A stretch of DNA of 5,445 bases from VGWB01 sp964614245. GTDB taxonomy: Bacteria; Bacteroidota; Ignavibacteria; UBA10030. The translations under genes were made by a program, and so were the position numbers. The notes beneath the pieces were generated by a model. It was not told the DNA's origin. It ran no database searches and worked only from the letters and a program-made list of their open reading frames with translations. Numbering within the stretch: the first letter of the stretch is position 1; every line of letters starts with the position of its first letter. The stretch lies in NCBI GenBank assembly GCA_964614245.1, contig CAZTKU010000188.1:1-5445 (forward strand). Reading direction: 5' to 3'. This document shows positions 1-5,339 of the stretch, piece by piece.

Positions 1-282
1 AGAAAAAAACAGATGGCTGGCCATAAATTCCGTCGCCAATACGGTGTCGGGAGATATTCTATCGACCTCTATTGTCCCGGGCTTAAGCTAGCAATCGAAG
101 TTGATGGTGATAGCCATTTTGCTCATGGTGCAGCCAAGAAGGACAAGGAACGCGAGAATTTTATCATTCAATTCGGAATCCGCTTTCTCCGTTTCTCGAA
201 CACTGACATCCGAGAGAATCTCGATGGCGTGTTGCTTCAGATTGAAGAGGTCATGAAAGAAAGGGAGAAGGATAAAGCGTAG
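1..282 (+). CDS. DUF559 / Vsr-like endonuclease-domain protein, 5'-truncated by the window edge
   Basis: The frame is open from base 1 (codons for RKKQ precede the ATG at 13), so the gene very probably begins outside the window. The motif KFRRQYGVGRYSIDLYCP followed by LAIEVDGDSH is the hallmark of the DUF559 family, a small Vsr-like, PD-(D/E)XK-type fold. Counting from the ATG at 13, D18 and the E29-V-D31 pair sit where the acidic metal-binding residues of this fold lie. The C-terminal half (FGIRFLRFSNTDIRENLDGVL) is the usual family ending, so only the N-terminal helix is missing; full members are about 110-130 residues. Family members are annotated as putative nucleases and are often solitary accessory genes; their substrate is mostly unknown. 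It converges on the cysteine desulfurase and shows no functional link to it. The family assignment is firm; enzymatic activity is inference. Confidence 0.85.
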   Translation, partial: RKKQMAGHKFRRQYGVGRYSIDLYCPGLKLAIEVDGDSHFAHGAAKKDKERENFIIQFGIRFLRFSNTDIRENLDGVLLQIEEVMKEREKDKA

Positions 283-296
283 AGTTTCAACCCCCT

Positions 297-338
297 GCGT
301 TCCAAAGAGCGGAACGCGTCCCCCTTGTGAAAGGGGAC
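297..338. repeat. Two abutting stem-loops between convergent genes
   Basis: GCGTTCC (297-303) pairs perfectly with GGAACGC (311-317) around a 7-nt loop. The very next base starts a second stem: GTCCCCCTT (318-326) pairs with AAGGGGAC (331-338), with one bulged C and a GTGA loop. Neither strand has a T-run directly after the stems, so this is not a canonical intrinsic terminator. It could still slow polymerase from both sides of the tail-to-tail gene pair, or be a REP-like dispersed repeat. GGGGACAGA also occurs twice as a direct repeat (333-341 and 354-362). Confidence 0.55.
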
Positions 339-376
339 AGAGCATTCTCGTTGGGGGACAGACGAGCGCAGCCTGC

Positions 377-1543
377 TTACGCAGAAGCGTTCCCTTGCAT
401 CTTCGACACGACTCGATGCAGTGCATCGACCGCGTAAGAGATTTCCTCCTCGGTCGTCCACCTGCCAAGTGAGAAGCGAACCGTGGCACGCGCCGTCTTC
501 ACGTCACGTCCCATCGCAAGAAGGACGTGAGAAGGCTCGAGGCTTCCGGACGTACAAGCTGATCCGCTTGTGACGGCCACTCCCTGCAAATCCATCCCCA
601 TGATGAGGGCCTCGCCGTCTATCGGCGTCCGTGAAGAGTCAAACGAGACGCTGAAAATGTGAGGTAGCGACTCCGTCGGATGTCCGTTGAGCAGGATCCC
701 CTCAAACTCCCCCTCCAGACGCTGGCGCAGCTTTGCGCGAAGCTTCCGAATTCGTTCAACCTCCATTTCCACAGACAGGTCGCACAGCTCCACCGCCTTG
801 GCAAATCCAACAGCGAGAGGCACATTCTCAGTCCCCGCCCGGCGATTGCTCTCCTGAGAACCACCCTGTATGAGGGGATCAACGGAAGTTCCTCTGCGGA
901 TGTAGATGGCGCCAATGCCTTTGGGCCCATAGAACTTATGCGCCGATATTGCCAGAAGGTCGACGCCGAGCTCGTCGACATTCACTCTGATCTTGCCCAC
1001 AGATTGAACTGTGTCCGAGTGGAGCGTGACCCCGCGTTCCTTTGCGATGGCACCGATATCTTTCAGCGCATTGAGCGTGCCTACCTCGTTATTGGCGTGC
1101 ATGACCGAAACGAGGCACGTCGTGGGCCGTAGCGCCTTTTGGATATCATCCGGATCGACGGCACCGCGCTCATCCACCGGTACCGACGTGACCTCAAACC
1201 CGTCCTCATGCAAAGCTTCGGATGAGTGGAGCACAGCATGGTGCTCGACTGCCGAGATTACGATATGGTTCTTGCCTCTCCTGCGGGCCGCGTGGGCAAC
1301 GCCTCTCACCGCATGGTTGTCCGCTTCCGTACCCCCGCTTGTGAAGAACACTTCATCCGACTTTGCTCCGACAAAGCGAGCGATCCGATCTCGGCTCTCT
1401 TCCAATACCGCCCTCGATTCCCTTCCGAACGCGTGCACGGAAGACGGGTTTCCGAAATGCCCGCTGAAGTGAGGCATCATCGCCTCCAGGACGCGGGGAT
1501 CGAGCGGTGTCGTTGCGCTGTAATCGAGATAGATTCGCTTCAT
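377..1543 (-). CDS. nifS: Class I cysteine desulfurase (NifS/IscS family)
   Basis: A PLP enzyme that takes sulfur from L-cysteine, giving alanine and an enzyme persulfide for Fe-S cluster assembly, tRNA thiolation or cofactor synthesis; cytosolic. The 388-residue length matches the family. The N-terminus MKRIYLDYSATTP is typical and fixes the start. Landmarks: GGTEADN (70-76) for the PLP phosphate; H101, the ring-stacking His; N151-N152; D177 and Q180, the cofactor contacts; SAHKFYGPKG with the Schiff-base lysine K203; RRAGTEN (234-240); and SGSACTSGSLEPSHVL with persulfide cysteine C330 on the long class I loop. That loop is closer to NifS/IscS than to SufS. The symbol is used in the broad family sense, because no IscU/NifU, IscR or MnmA neighbour is visible to show which sulfur pathway it serves. 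The start has no Shine-Dalgarno; see the promoter at 1550-1578. It looks monocistronic. Confidence 0.97.
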   Translation of the reverse strand: MKRIYLDYSATTPLDPRVLEAMMPHFSGHFGNPSSVHAFGRESRAVLEESRDRIARFVGAKSDEVFFTSGGTEADNHAVRGVAHAARRRGKNHIVISAVEHHAVLHSSEALHEDGFEVTSVPVDERGAVDPDDIQKALRPTTCLVSVMHANNEVGTLNALKDIGAIAKERGVTLHSDTVQSVGKIRVNVDELGVDLLAISAHKFYGPKGIGAIYIRRGTSVDPLIQGGSQESNRRAGTENVPLAVGFAKAVELCDLSVEMEVERIRKLRAKLRQRLEGEFEGILLNGHPTESLPHIFSVSFDSSRTPIDGEALIMGMDLQGVAVTSGSACTSGSLEPSHVLLAMGRDVKTARATVRFSLGRWTTEEEISYAVDALHRVVSKMQGNASA

Positions 1544-1549
1544 ATGCTG

Positions 1550-1578
1550 AATATACGCCGCCGCGGTGGAAGAATCAA
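1550..1578 (-). promoter_or_regulatory. Putative sigma-70 promoter of the cysteine desulfurase, possibly leaderless
   Basis: On the minus strand, TTGATT (1578-1573, 4/6 of the -35 consensus) is followed after exactly 17 nt by TATATT (1555-1550, 5/6 of the -10 consensus). Standard spacing would put transcription start at or within a base or two of the A of the ATG (1543). That leaves no room for a ribosome binding site, and none is visible. The promoter lies immediately downstream of the terminator of the preceding operon, which supports a separate transcription unit. It is a motif-level prediction. Confidence 0.5.
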
Positions 1579-1580
1579 TG

Positions 1581-1611
1581 AAAAAGCCGACTCGCGTTCG
1601 CGGGTCGGCTT
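1581..1611 (-). terminator. Rho-independent terminator of the sigma / anti-sigma / periplasmic-protein operon
   Basis: A strong hairpin: bases 1584-1595 pair with 1600-1611 (12 bp with one G-T pair) around a 4-nt loop (1596-1599). Read on the minus strand the stem is GC-rich and runs directly into a T5 tract (1585-1581). This is the classic intrinsic-terminator layout, and it is oriented to stop transcripts coming from the minus-strand gene that ends at 1761. On the plus strand no T-run follows, so it is directional. Confidence 0.88.
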
Positions 1612-1642
1612 GCGACAGATAAAAGTCCGGTCAATAAATCTT

Positions 1643-1726
1643 ACCACAAAGAGACAAAGGAATGATGTGAATAACTTCTCTTCGTTTGCCCTTTCGGTAT
1701 CTTTGTTGTCTTGGTGACTTTGTGGT
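1643..1726. repeat. CACAAAG-type fold-back element
   Basis: ACCACAAAG (1643-1651) and its perfect complement CTTTGTGGT (1718-1726) bound an 84-bp stretch. The homology extends inward at 14 of 17 positions. The right half, read on the minus strand, keeps repeating a loose CACAAAG/ACCAAGA/ACAAAGA theme at roughly 9-nt spacing. Sequence of this style is recalled as a dispersed intergenic repeat in many environmental genomes. Here it lies in the 3' untranslated part of the operon, between the stop at 1761 and the terminator at 1611, and could form a long stem in the mRNA. It encodes no transposase. Confidence 0.65.
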
Positions 1727-1760
1727 TCAGTCTCGTTGCGTGTGGTTTTCGACTGATCTC

Positions 1761-2258
1761 TCAGCGCCTGAGTCTCTCCTCGCGGTTCCTCTGCTGCACG
1801 TCGTGCAGAAGGTCCCTGAGGTTTTGCTGGAACCGCCACTCGAACACCATGTACTCTGCAAGTTGTCGCTTCGTGAGAACCTCCGACAGCTCATCAAGGT
1901 ATTTCGACTTCGCTTCCTCCACTTGCTCTTCGAGCGTGCGCAGCTCACGGATCACTTTGTCGTACTCCCCATCGCTCGCGTTGGATTTACGAAGGATTTG
2001 TAGCCGCTCCAGGACATCAGCCTGTTTCAGTCGAAGGTCCCGCAGGAACTCCTGGTGTTTGTTGTACCTGGCGAAGAACCGGATGGAGGTTGGCTCATCG
2101 AGCTTCAGGAGCTCCATCATCCGAATTTTCTTGAATTGCTCGAGCCGCTCAAGTGCAGGTCCTCGTTGGAACGGAGGTCCACCCTGCGCAGGAGCAATGG
2201 AGTGAAGTGCCGCCAAAAGGACAACGGCGAATATCAGCGAATGCCAACCATGCCTCAT
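1761..2258 (-). CDS. Exported helical protein, Spy/CpxP/CnrX-like (periplasmic stress or metal sensor/chaperone)
   Basis: 165 residues. It opens with a Sec signal peptide: MRHGW, then a hydrophobic core at about 7-20 (SLIFAVVLLAALHS), then a likely signal peptidase I site after A22-P-A24. The mature part is charged and almost wholly helical (roughly 34-58, 60-92, 97-127, 129-160), with an LTKRQ motif at 128-132 matching the LTxxQ signature of the Spy/CpxP/ZraP superfamily. Such proteins are periplasmic chaperones or metal/envelope-stress sensors. There is no His-rich metal-binding tail, so metal sensing is not evident from sequence. Its ATG overlaps the anti-sigma stop as ATGA (4 nt), and AAGGA at 2270-2266 is 7 nt upstream, so translation is probably coupled. 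The third-gene position suggests it modulates the anti-sigma from the periplasm, as CnrX does in CnrYXH; this is inference. Superfamily membership is likely but divergent. Confidence 0.78.
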   Translation of the reverse strand: MRHGWHSLIFAVVLLAALHSIAPAQGGPPFQRGPALERLEQFKKIRMMELLKLDEPTSIRFFARYNKHQEFLRDLRLKQADVLERLQILRKSNASDGEYDKVIRELRTLEEQVEEAKSKYLDELSEVLTKRQLAEYMVFEWRFQQNLRDLLHDVQQRNREERLRR

Positions 2259-2902
2259 AAGATCGTCCTTTCTCCTAACCTCTGGAGAAGAGCATCGACT
2301 TCCGACTCAGTGAGCCCTTCAATGGCCTGTGTTGATGACGCGCTGAACAGCGGCTCGAGAGACCCTGCACTGTGAAAATCGATTTCCTCGACAAGAACTT
2401 GAGGGCGAAGAACCTGCGCGGCAATGAGAGAAGAGATCTCCGCCTCGCTGACATTGTTGGCCAGCGGTTGCTGATGGATATGATCCAGCACCGCCTGGGC
2501 AAGCTCTTCCGTGGAGGTCTCGCTGACGACCGATTGCAGGGAATTGACATCGCGGCCAGACTCTACCCCGGGGAATGGAACATGGAGAAGCAACACGATG
2601 GCGAGCACTGCACAAGCGAGCGGAGCAACAAGCCGCACGATCAACGGATGCGAAAGCAACGATCCTGTCCCATTTTGCTCCAACCGCTGACGCACTCTTG
2701 GCAGAATCGACGCATAGTACGAAGCTGAAGGGCGCTCCGGCACATGAGCTCCAAGATAGGCGAACACATCCCTCAGCGACTCCATTTCCTCTCTGCACTG
2801 ACCGCATGCCCGGAGATGGGATTCGACACCCTCCAGCAGCTCGGCGCCCAGATGGCCGTTCACATAATCTGGAAGAAGATATTTAATGTGTTCCGTGGGC
2901 AC
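2255..2902 (-). CDS. Membrane-bound zinc-finger anti-sigma factor
   Basis: 215 residues. The N-terminus has the zinc-binding anti-sigma (zf-HC2/ZAS) pattern: H5, then H29-x3-C33-x2-C36 inside ESHLRACGQC, with YVNGHLG near residue 13. This domain binds and blocks its cognate ECF sigma in the cytoplasm. A single membrane segment follows at about 86-108 (PLIVRLVAPLACAVLAIVLLLH), leaving a periplasmic part of about 105 residues with two similar short acidic-hydrophobic helices (VSEAEISSLI at 151-160 and LTESEVDALL at 197-206). The start is GTG, chosen because AGGAG lies 10 nt upstream and the zinc motif begins at once. The gene overlaps the end of the sigma gene by 20 nt and the next gene by 4 nt, the usual arrangement for a sigma/anti-sigma pair made in fixed ratio. 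The periplasmic region resembles nothing I recognise and may be the sensing or protease-cleaved part. Confidence 0.92.
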   Translation of the reverse strand: MPTEHIKYLLPDYVNGHLGAELLEGVESHLRACGQCREEMESLRDVFAYLGAHVPERPSASYYASILPRVRQRLEQNGTGSLLSHPLIVRLVAPLACAVLAIVLLLHVPFPGVESGRDVNSLQSVVSETSTEELAQAVLDHIHQQPLANNVSEAEISSLIAAQVLRPQVLVEEIDFHSAGSLEPLFSASSTQAIEGLTESEVDALLQRLGERTIL

Positions 2903-3440
2903 GCTTGATGTACTCCTGAATCTTCCTTACCGCGTGAAAGTAGTTCGCTTTCAATCCCCCAACGGAAGTCTTGAGGATCTTCGCAATCTCTTCGTAGGGG
3001 AGCTCCTCATAGTACCGGAGCACAAAAACCGACCGCTGTTTCCTCGGAAGCTGCGCAATCGCCTGTTCGATCAGCGCCCGGTCCTCCTGTTGCTCGACGA
3101 GCTCATCGGGAGCCTGCACGCTCGTGTCGGCCACATCGAACAACGCATCAATCCGAAAGAACTCCTTCACCTTCTGCCTGCGTATCGTGTTGAGCGCGAT
3201 GTTGACCGTAATCCGGTACAGCCAGGTGTAGATCGAAGCATCACCTCTGAATCCCATCAGCGACTGATACGCTTTGCAGAAAGCTTCCTGCGTAATGTCG
3301 TCAGCCGCGTCGTGATCATTGACAAAGCGACGAGCAATCCAATAGACCTTCTCCTGGTATCGCCGAACCACTTCATTAAATGCTGACTCGTCACCGCGCT
3401 GGAAACGCCGAACAAGCTCCTGGTCAGTCTGGTCGGTCAT
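2883..3440 (-). CDS. ECF (sigma-E-like) RNA polymerase sigma factor
   Basis: 185 residues, standard ECF length. The sigma-2 domain spans about 8-92: AFNEVVRRYQEKVYWIARRFV (region 2.1), then the D47-D48-I-T-Q51-E52-AF signature (region 2.2) that contacts the beta' coiled coil, then YTWLYRITVNIALN (71-84; regions 2.3/2.4, -10 recognition). A short acidic linker with no sigma-3 domain follows (about 100-120). The sigma-4 domain is at about 121-180, with LPRKQRSVFVLRYYEELPYEEIA and a helix-turn-helix at about 149-170 (GGLKANYFHAVRKI) that reads the -35 element. It directs polymerase to stress genes and commonly to its own operon. Start ATG at 3440 with a modest GGAAG upstream (3449-3445). It is followed by, and overlaps, its anti-sigma gene. 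No convincing ECF-type promoter was found in the 120 bp upstream, so autoregulation is not shown. The exact ECF group cannot be named from sequence by eye. Confidence 0.96.
   Translation of the reverse strand: MTDQTDQELVRRFQRGDESAFNEVVRRYQEKVYWIARRFVNDHDAADDITQEAFCKAYQSLMGFRGDASIYTWLYRITVNIALNTIRRQKVKEFFRIDALFDVADTSVQAPDELVEQQEDRALIEQAIAQLPRKQRSVFVLRYYEELPYEEIAKILKTSVGGLKANYFHAVRKIQEYIKRAHGTH
2913..2917 (-). promoter_or_regulatory. Ribosome binding site for the GTG-start anti-sigma gene
   Basis: AGGAG lies inside the last codons of the sigma gene, 10 nt before the GTG at 2902-2900. No ATG in the same frame fits the zinc-finger N-terminus better, so this site decides the start. Confidence 0.7.
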
Positions 3441-3520
3441 CGAGCTTCCGGTACTTCACGTAGTTTTGACAAGAATGGGAGAGAATGGTTTAAGCGGCGC
3501 GCACTCTGCCTTCTGCTGAC

Positions 3521-3556
3521 CCAAGAACAGGCCCGACTCATCATTCCGATTCTTGG
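3521..3556. repeat. Inverted repeat in the phosphatase–sigma intergenic gap
   Basis: CCAAGAA (3521-3527) and TTCTTGG (3550-3556) are perfect 7-bp arms separated by 22 nt, just after the phosphatase stop codon. With no T-run after it on the minus strand it is a poor terminator. It could be a two-site operator for the sigma operon or a weak mRNA stem. The remaining gap (3441-3520) shows no convincing promoter. Confidence 0.4.
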
Positions 3557-3560
3557 TAAA

Positions 3561-4838
3561 CTACGCTACCCGCTTAAGCACCATCACGGTGAGGTCATCT
3601 GATTGTGGTTCTCCGTCCACGAACTTGTCCACATCAGAGACAATGGCTTCCTTCAATATGCTCGCAGGCTTGTCGCCCGTGCGTTCAATCGTCCGGAGCA
3701 GACGATCTTCACCGTATTCCTTAAACGACTTGTCCATTGCCTCGGTGACACCATCGGTGTACAAGACCATTGTGTCTTTCTGCTCGAGGGTGACAGTCTC
3801 TTGCTGGAATTCGGCGAAATCGAACATCCCGAGGGGCAGCCCCCCCGAGGTCAAAGGAATGACCAACTTCTGCAGCGGTTTGAAGATAATAGGAAAATTG
3901 TGTCCGGCATTGACATAGGAAAATGTGCCTTGAGGGACATCAAGCATACCAAGGAACACGGTAATGAAGCGTTCCGGCTCGGTGTTGTTGTATACGACGA
4001 GATTCAGTTTGCCGGCCAGTTCAGCGAGGTTGAGAGCCCCCTCAATGTAGGCATGCAATGACGCATGCAAGGTCGAGACGAGCAAAGCCGCCGGCACTCC
4101 TTTGCCGGAGACATCGGCTACGATGAAAGCGTACCGGTCACCCGGCAGCTTAATGACGTCGTAGTAATCCCCTCCAACCATCTTTGACGGTCGGGCCATC
4201 GCGTCGATCTCGTAGGAGGAAAGCGTCGGCAGCTCTTTTGGAAGAAGCCGCCGTTGAATCGCCCCCGCGATTTCGATCTCTTTCTCGATTCGCTCCTTTT
4301 CGACAATCGCCTGGTGGAGCATCGCGTTCTCGATCGCGAGGGCCGCGTGAACAGAGAAGGCTTCGAGGAAGTATTCATCGTCTTTGTCGAAGACCCCGAC
4401 ATTCTTGTTCAAGATCTGAAAGACGCCGATGATCTTCCCCCTTCGGTCGCGCATGGGCATACACAGCATGGTCCTCGTCTGGAAACCTGTCCGCAGATCG
4501 AACCCTGAAAAGAACCGCTTATCCTTCCACGCGTCCTTCAAGTTGATGGTCTTGCCCGTCTTCGCAACATGGCCCGAAATTCCGGTCCCAATCGGTAATC
4601 GGATTTCGACGAGCTCCTTTCCCTTCAACACCTTCGACCAGAGTTCCTGCTTCTCCGCGTCGATGAGGTAAATCGTTCCGCGTGCAGCTTTGAGGTTCTT
4701 GGTGGCAAGATTCAGGATAATGGTAAGCAGTTTGTCCAGATCAAGCGTGGAGTTGAGGATTTTCGAGGCGTTGATGAGGGCTTCGAGTCGCCGGATTTGT
4801 GTCGCGTTCTTCGTTGGCGCCTTCTTCGTTTGCGGCAT
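3561..4838 (-). CDS. GAF-domain SpoIIE/PP2C-family serine phosphatase (RsbU-like)
   Basis: 425 residues from the ATG at 4838. An N-terminal GAF domain (about 20-172) carries ASKILNSTLDLDKLL, IGTGISGHVAKTGK and MLCMPMRDRRGKIIGVFQILNK and would sense a small ligand. A short coiled-coil linker (about 173-195, EKERIEKEIEIAG) joins it to a SpoIIE phosphatase domain (about 196-424). The metal-binding acids are all present: D224 and D227 in VGGDYYD, D242 in VADVSGKG, D362 in LYTDGVTE, and D414-D415 in QSDDLTV; the enzyme should be active. The family typically dephosphorylates STAS anti-anti-sigma proteins. There are no membrane segments, so it is cytoplasmic. The reading frame extends to a TTG at 4871, but the ATG is preferred because AAGGTG lies 6 nt upstream. 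Same strand as the ECF operon, 120 bp ahead of it with no clear terminator between, so co-transcription is possible. Its protein substrate is not encoded here. Confidence 0.95.
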   Translation of the reverse strand: MPQTKKAPTKNATQIRRLEALINASKILNSTLDLDKLLTIILNLATKNLKAARGTIYLIDAEKQELWSKVLKGKELVEIRLPIGTGISGHVAKTGKTINLKDAWKDKRFFSGFDLRTGFQTRTMLCMPMRDRRGKIIGVFQILNKNVGVFDKDDEYFLEAFSVHAALAIENAMLHQAIVEKERIEKEIEIAGAIQRRLLPKELPTLSSYEIDAMARPSKMVGGDYYDVIKLPGDRYAFIVADVSGKGVPAALLVSTLHASLHAYIEGALNLAELAGKLNLVVYNNTEPERFITVFLGMLDVPQGTFSYVNAGHNFPIIFKPLQKLVIPLTSGGLPLGMFDFAEFQQETVTLEQKDTMVLYTDGVTEAMDKSFKEYGEDRLLRTIERTGDKPASILKEAIVSDVDKFVDGEPQSDDLTVMVLKRVA

Positions 4839-4844
4839 GGCACG

Positions 4845-4850
4845 CACCTT
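4845..4850 (-). promoter_or_regulatory. Ribosome binding site selecting the phosphatase ATG
   Basis: AAGGTG (4850-4845 on the minus strand) sits 6 nt before the ATG at 4838-4836. The upstream in-frame TTG at 4871 has only a weak GA-rich match, so the shorter protein is preferred. Confidence 0.65.
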
Positions 4851-4902
4851 GCTAAGCGAGGGGAGGATCAAATCTCAGTTCAGCAGTTCCGATATCCCTT
4901 CA

Positions 4903-4931
4903 ATTATAGGGCGAATCTTGCTCATTGTCAA
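4903..4931 (-). promoter_or_regulatory. Perfect-consensus sigma-70 promoter for the phosphatase gene
   Basis: On the minus strand TTGACA (4931-4926) and TATAAT (4908-4903) are separated by exactly 17 nt, matching the housekeeping promoter consensus at 12 of 12 positions. Transcription should start near 4896, giving an untranslated leader of about 58 nt to the ATG at 4838. It suggests strong constitutive expression unless a repressor or leader structure intervenes. A transcript reading through the gap at 3441-3560 would also include the ECF operon. Confidence 0.88.
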
Positions 4932-4967
4932 ATGCGAGCGATGAGGGGTACTGTCCGATTTTCCCCG

Positions 4968-5042
4968 GCTGTCACGGTCCCCCGCCTAAAGATGCGGGGC
5001 AGGCCAGCCCGCCACGCGGTCTGGCGGGCACACCGTGACAGC
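4968..5042. repeat. 75-nt element with an 11-bp outer stem enclosing two hairpins
   Basis: GCTGTCACGGT (4968-4978) and ACCGTGACAGC (5032-5042) are perfect 11-bp complements. Inside, CCCCGC (4980-4985) pairs with GCGGGG (4994-4999) around 8 nt, and GCCCGCCA (5007-5014) pairs with TGGCGGGC (5022-5029) around 7 nt. The three stems form a three-way junction with almost no unpaired bases between them. It lies about 40 bp upstream of the -35 of the phosphatase promoter. The fold is what is seen; whether it acts as DNA or RNA is unknown. Confidence 0.7.
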
Positions 5043-5048
5043 ATATGC

Positions 5049-5124
5049 GATTTCGTGGTTACGGTCACGAAATCCTGCCCGCACATTTCTAGATTCGCGT
5101 CCGGCACGCGGGGGTTCGTGACCG
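5049..5124. repeat. 9-bp hairpin with a competing downstream partner
   Basis: GATTTCGTG (5049-5057) and CACGAAATC (5066-5074) form a perfect 9-bp stem with an 8-nt loop. CGGTCACGAA (5062-5071), which overlaps its right arm, is also a perfect complement of TTCGTGACCG (5115-5124). The two pairings exclude each other. A smaller CGCGT/ACGCG stem (5096-5100 with 5106-5110) lies between. Confidence 0.6.
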
Positions 5125-5169
5125 CTCCAGTGAAATCTAAATTAGGACACCACCGGATTAGGTTGAAGA

Positions 5170-5186
5170 TCGGGACGCCGTCCCGA
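5170..5186. repeat. Short perfect hairpin
   Basis: TCGGGAC (5170-5176) pairs with GTCCCGA (5180-5186) around a 3-nt GCC loop. No T-run follows on either strand, so it is not a standard terminator. Confidence 0.5.
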
Positions 5187-5203
5187 CTACGTTGCACCAG
5201 TCA

Positions 5204-5221
5204 CTCCTGCGGAAGCAGGGG
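5204..5221. repeat. Hairpin closed by a GNRA-type loop
   Basis: CTCCTGC (5204-5210) pairs with GCAGGGG (5215-5221), including one T-G pair, around GGAA, a GNRA tetraloop if transcribed on the plus strand. A stable tetraloop hints at RNA folding but can arise by chance. Confidence 0.4.
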
Positions 5222-5339
5222 TCCAGATCCAAGCTACTGCCGTTTCAAATTAATTTTCCTGTGTTTTGGAAGTAATCTCTGTCGGCTGTCGACCTGAAGC
5301 TTTTGTGGCTCGTTGACTCGCTGGTTTTTGAAATCAATG

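Noticed and set aside
680..1717. Long plus-strand open frames opposite the cysteine desulfurase
   Set aside because: They are antisense shadows of a strongly conserved gene and carry no recognisable protein motif.
1540..1839. A 99-codon minus-strand open frame over the terminator and CACAAAG element
   Set aside because: It overlaps the periplasmic-protein gene and encodes only translated repeat and terminator sequence.
2886..4061. Long plus-strand open frames opposite the sigma and phosphatase genes
   Set aside because: They are complementary-strand shadows; all conserved motifs lie on the minus strand.
4839..4871. The phosphatase starting at the TTG at 4871
   Set aside because: The ATG at 4838 has a better ribosome binding site, and the extra 11 residues precede the conserved GAF region with no sign of being needed.
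4968..5042. tRNA gene or integron attC site, suggested by the 75-nt length and paired stems
   Set aside because: The outer stem is 11 bp, there are only two internal hairpins, and no T-loop or anticodon arm is recognisable. The attC core motifs are also absent.
4928..5197. An 89-codon minus-strand open frame upstream of the phosphatase
   Set aside because: It overlaps the -35 box of the perfect promoter, consists largely of palindrome sequence, and resembles no family.
4797..5297. A 166-codon plus-strand open frame
   Set aside because: It begins antisense to the start of the phosphatase gene, crosses that gene's promoter and the inverted repeats, and its translation shows no domain, signal or sensible composition.
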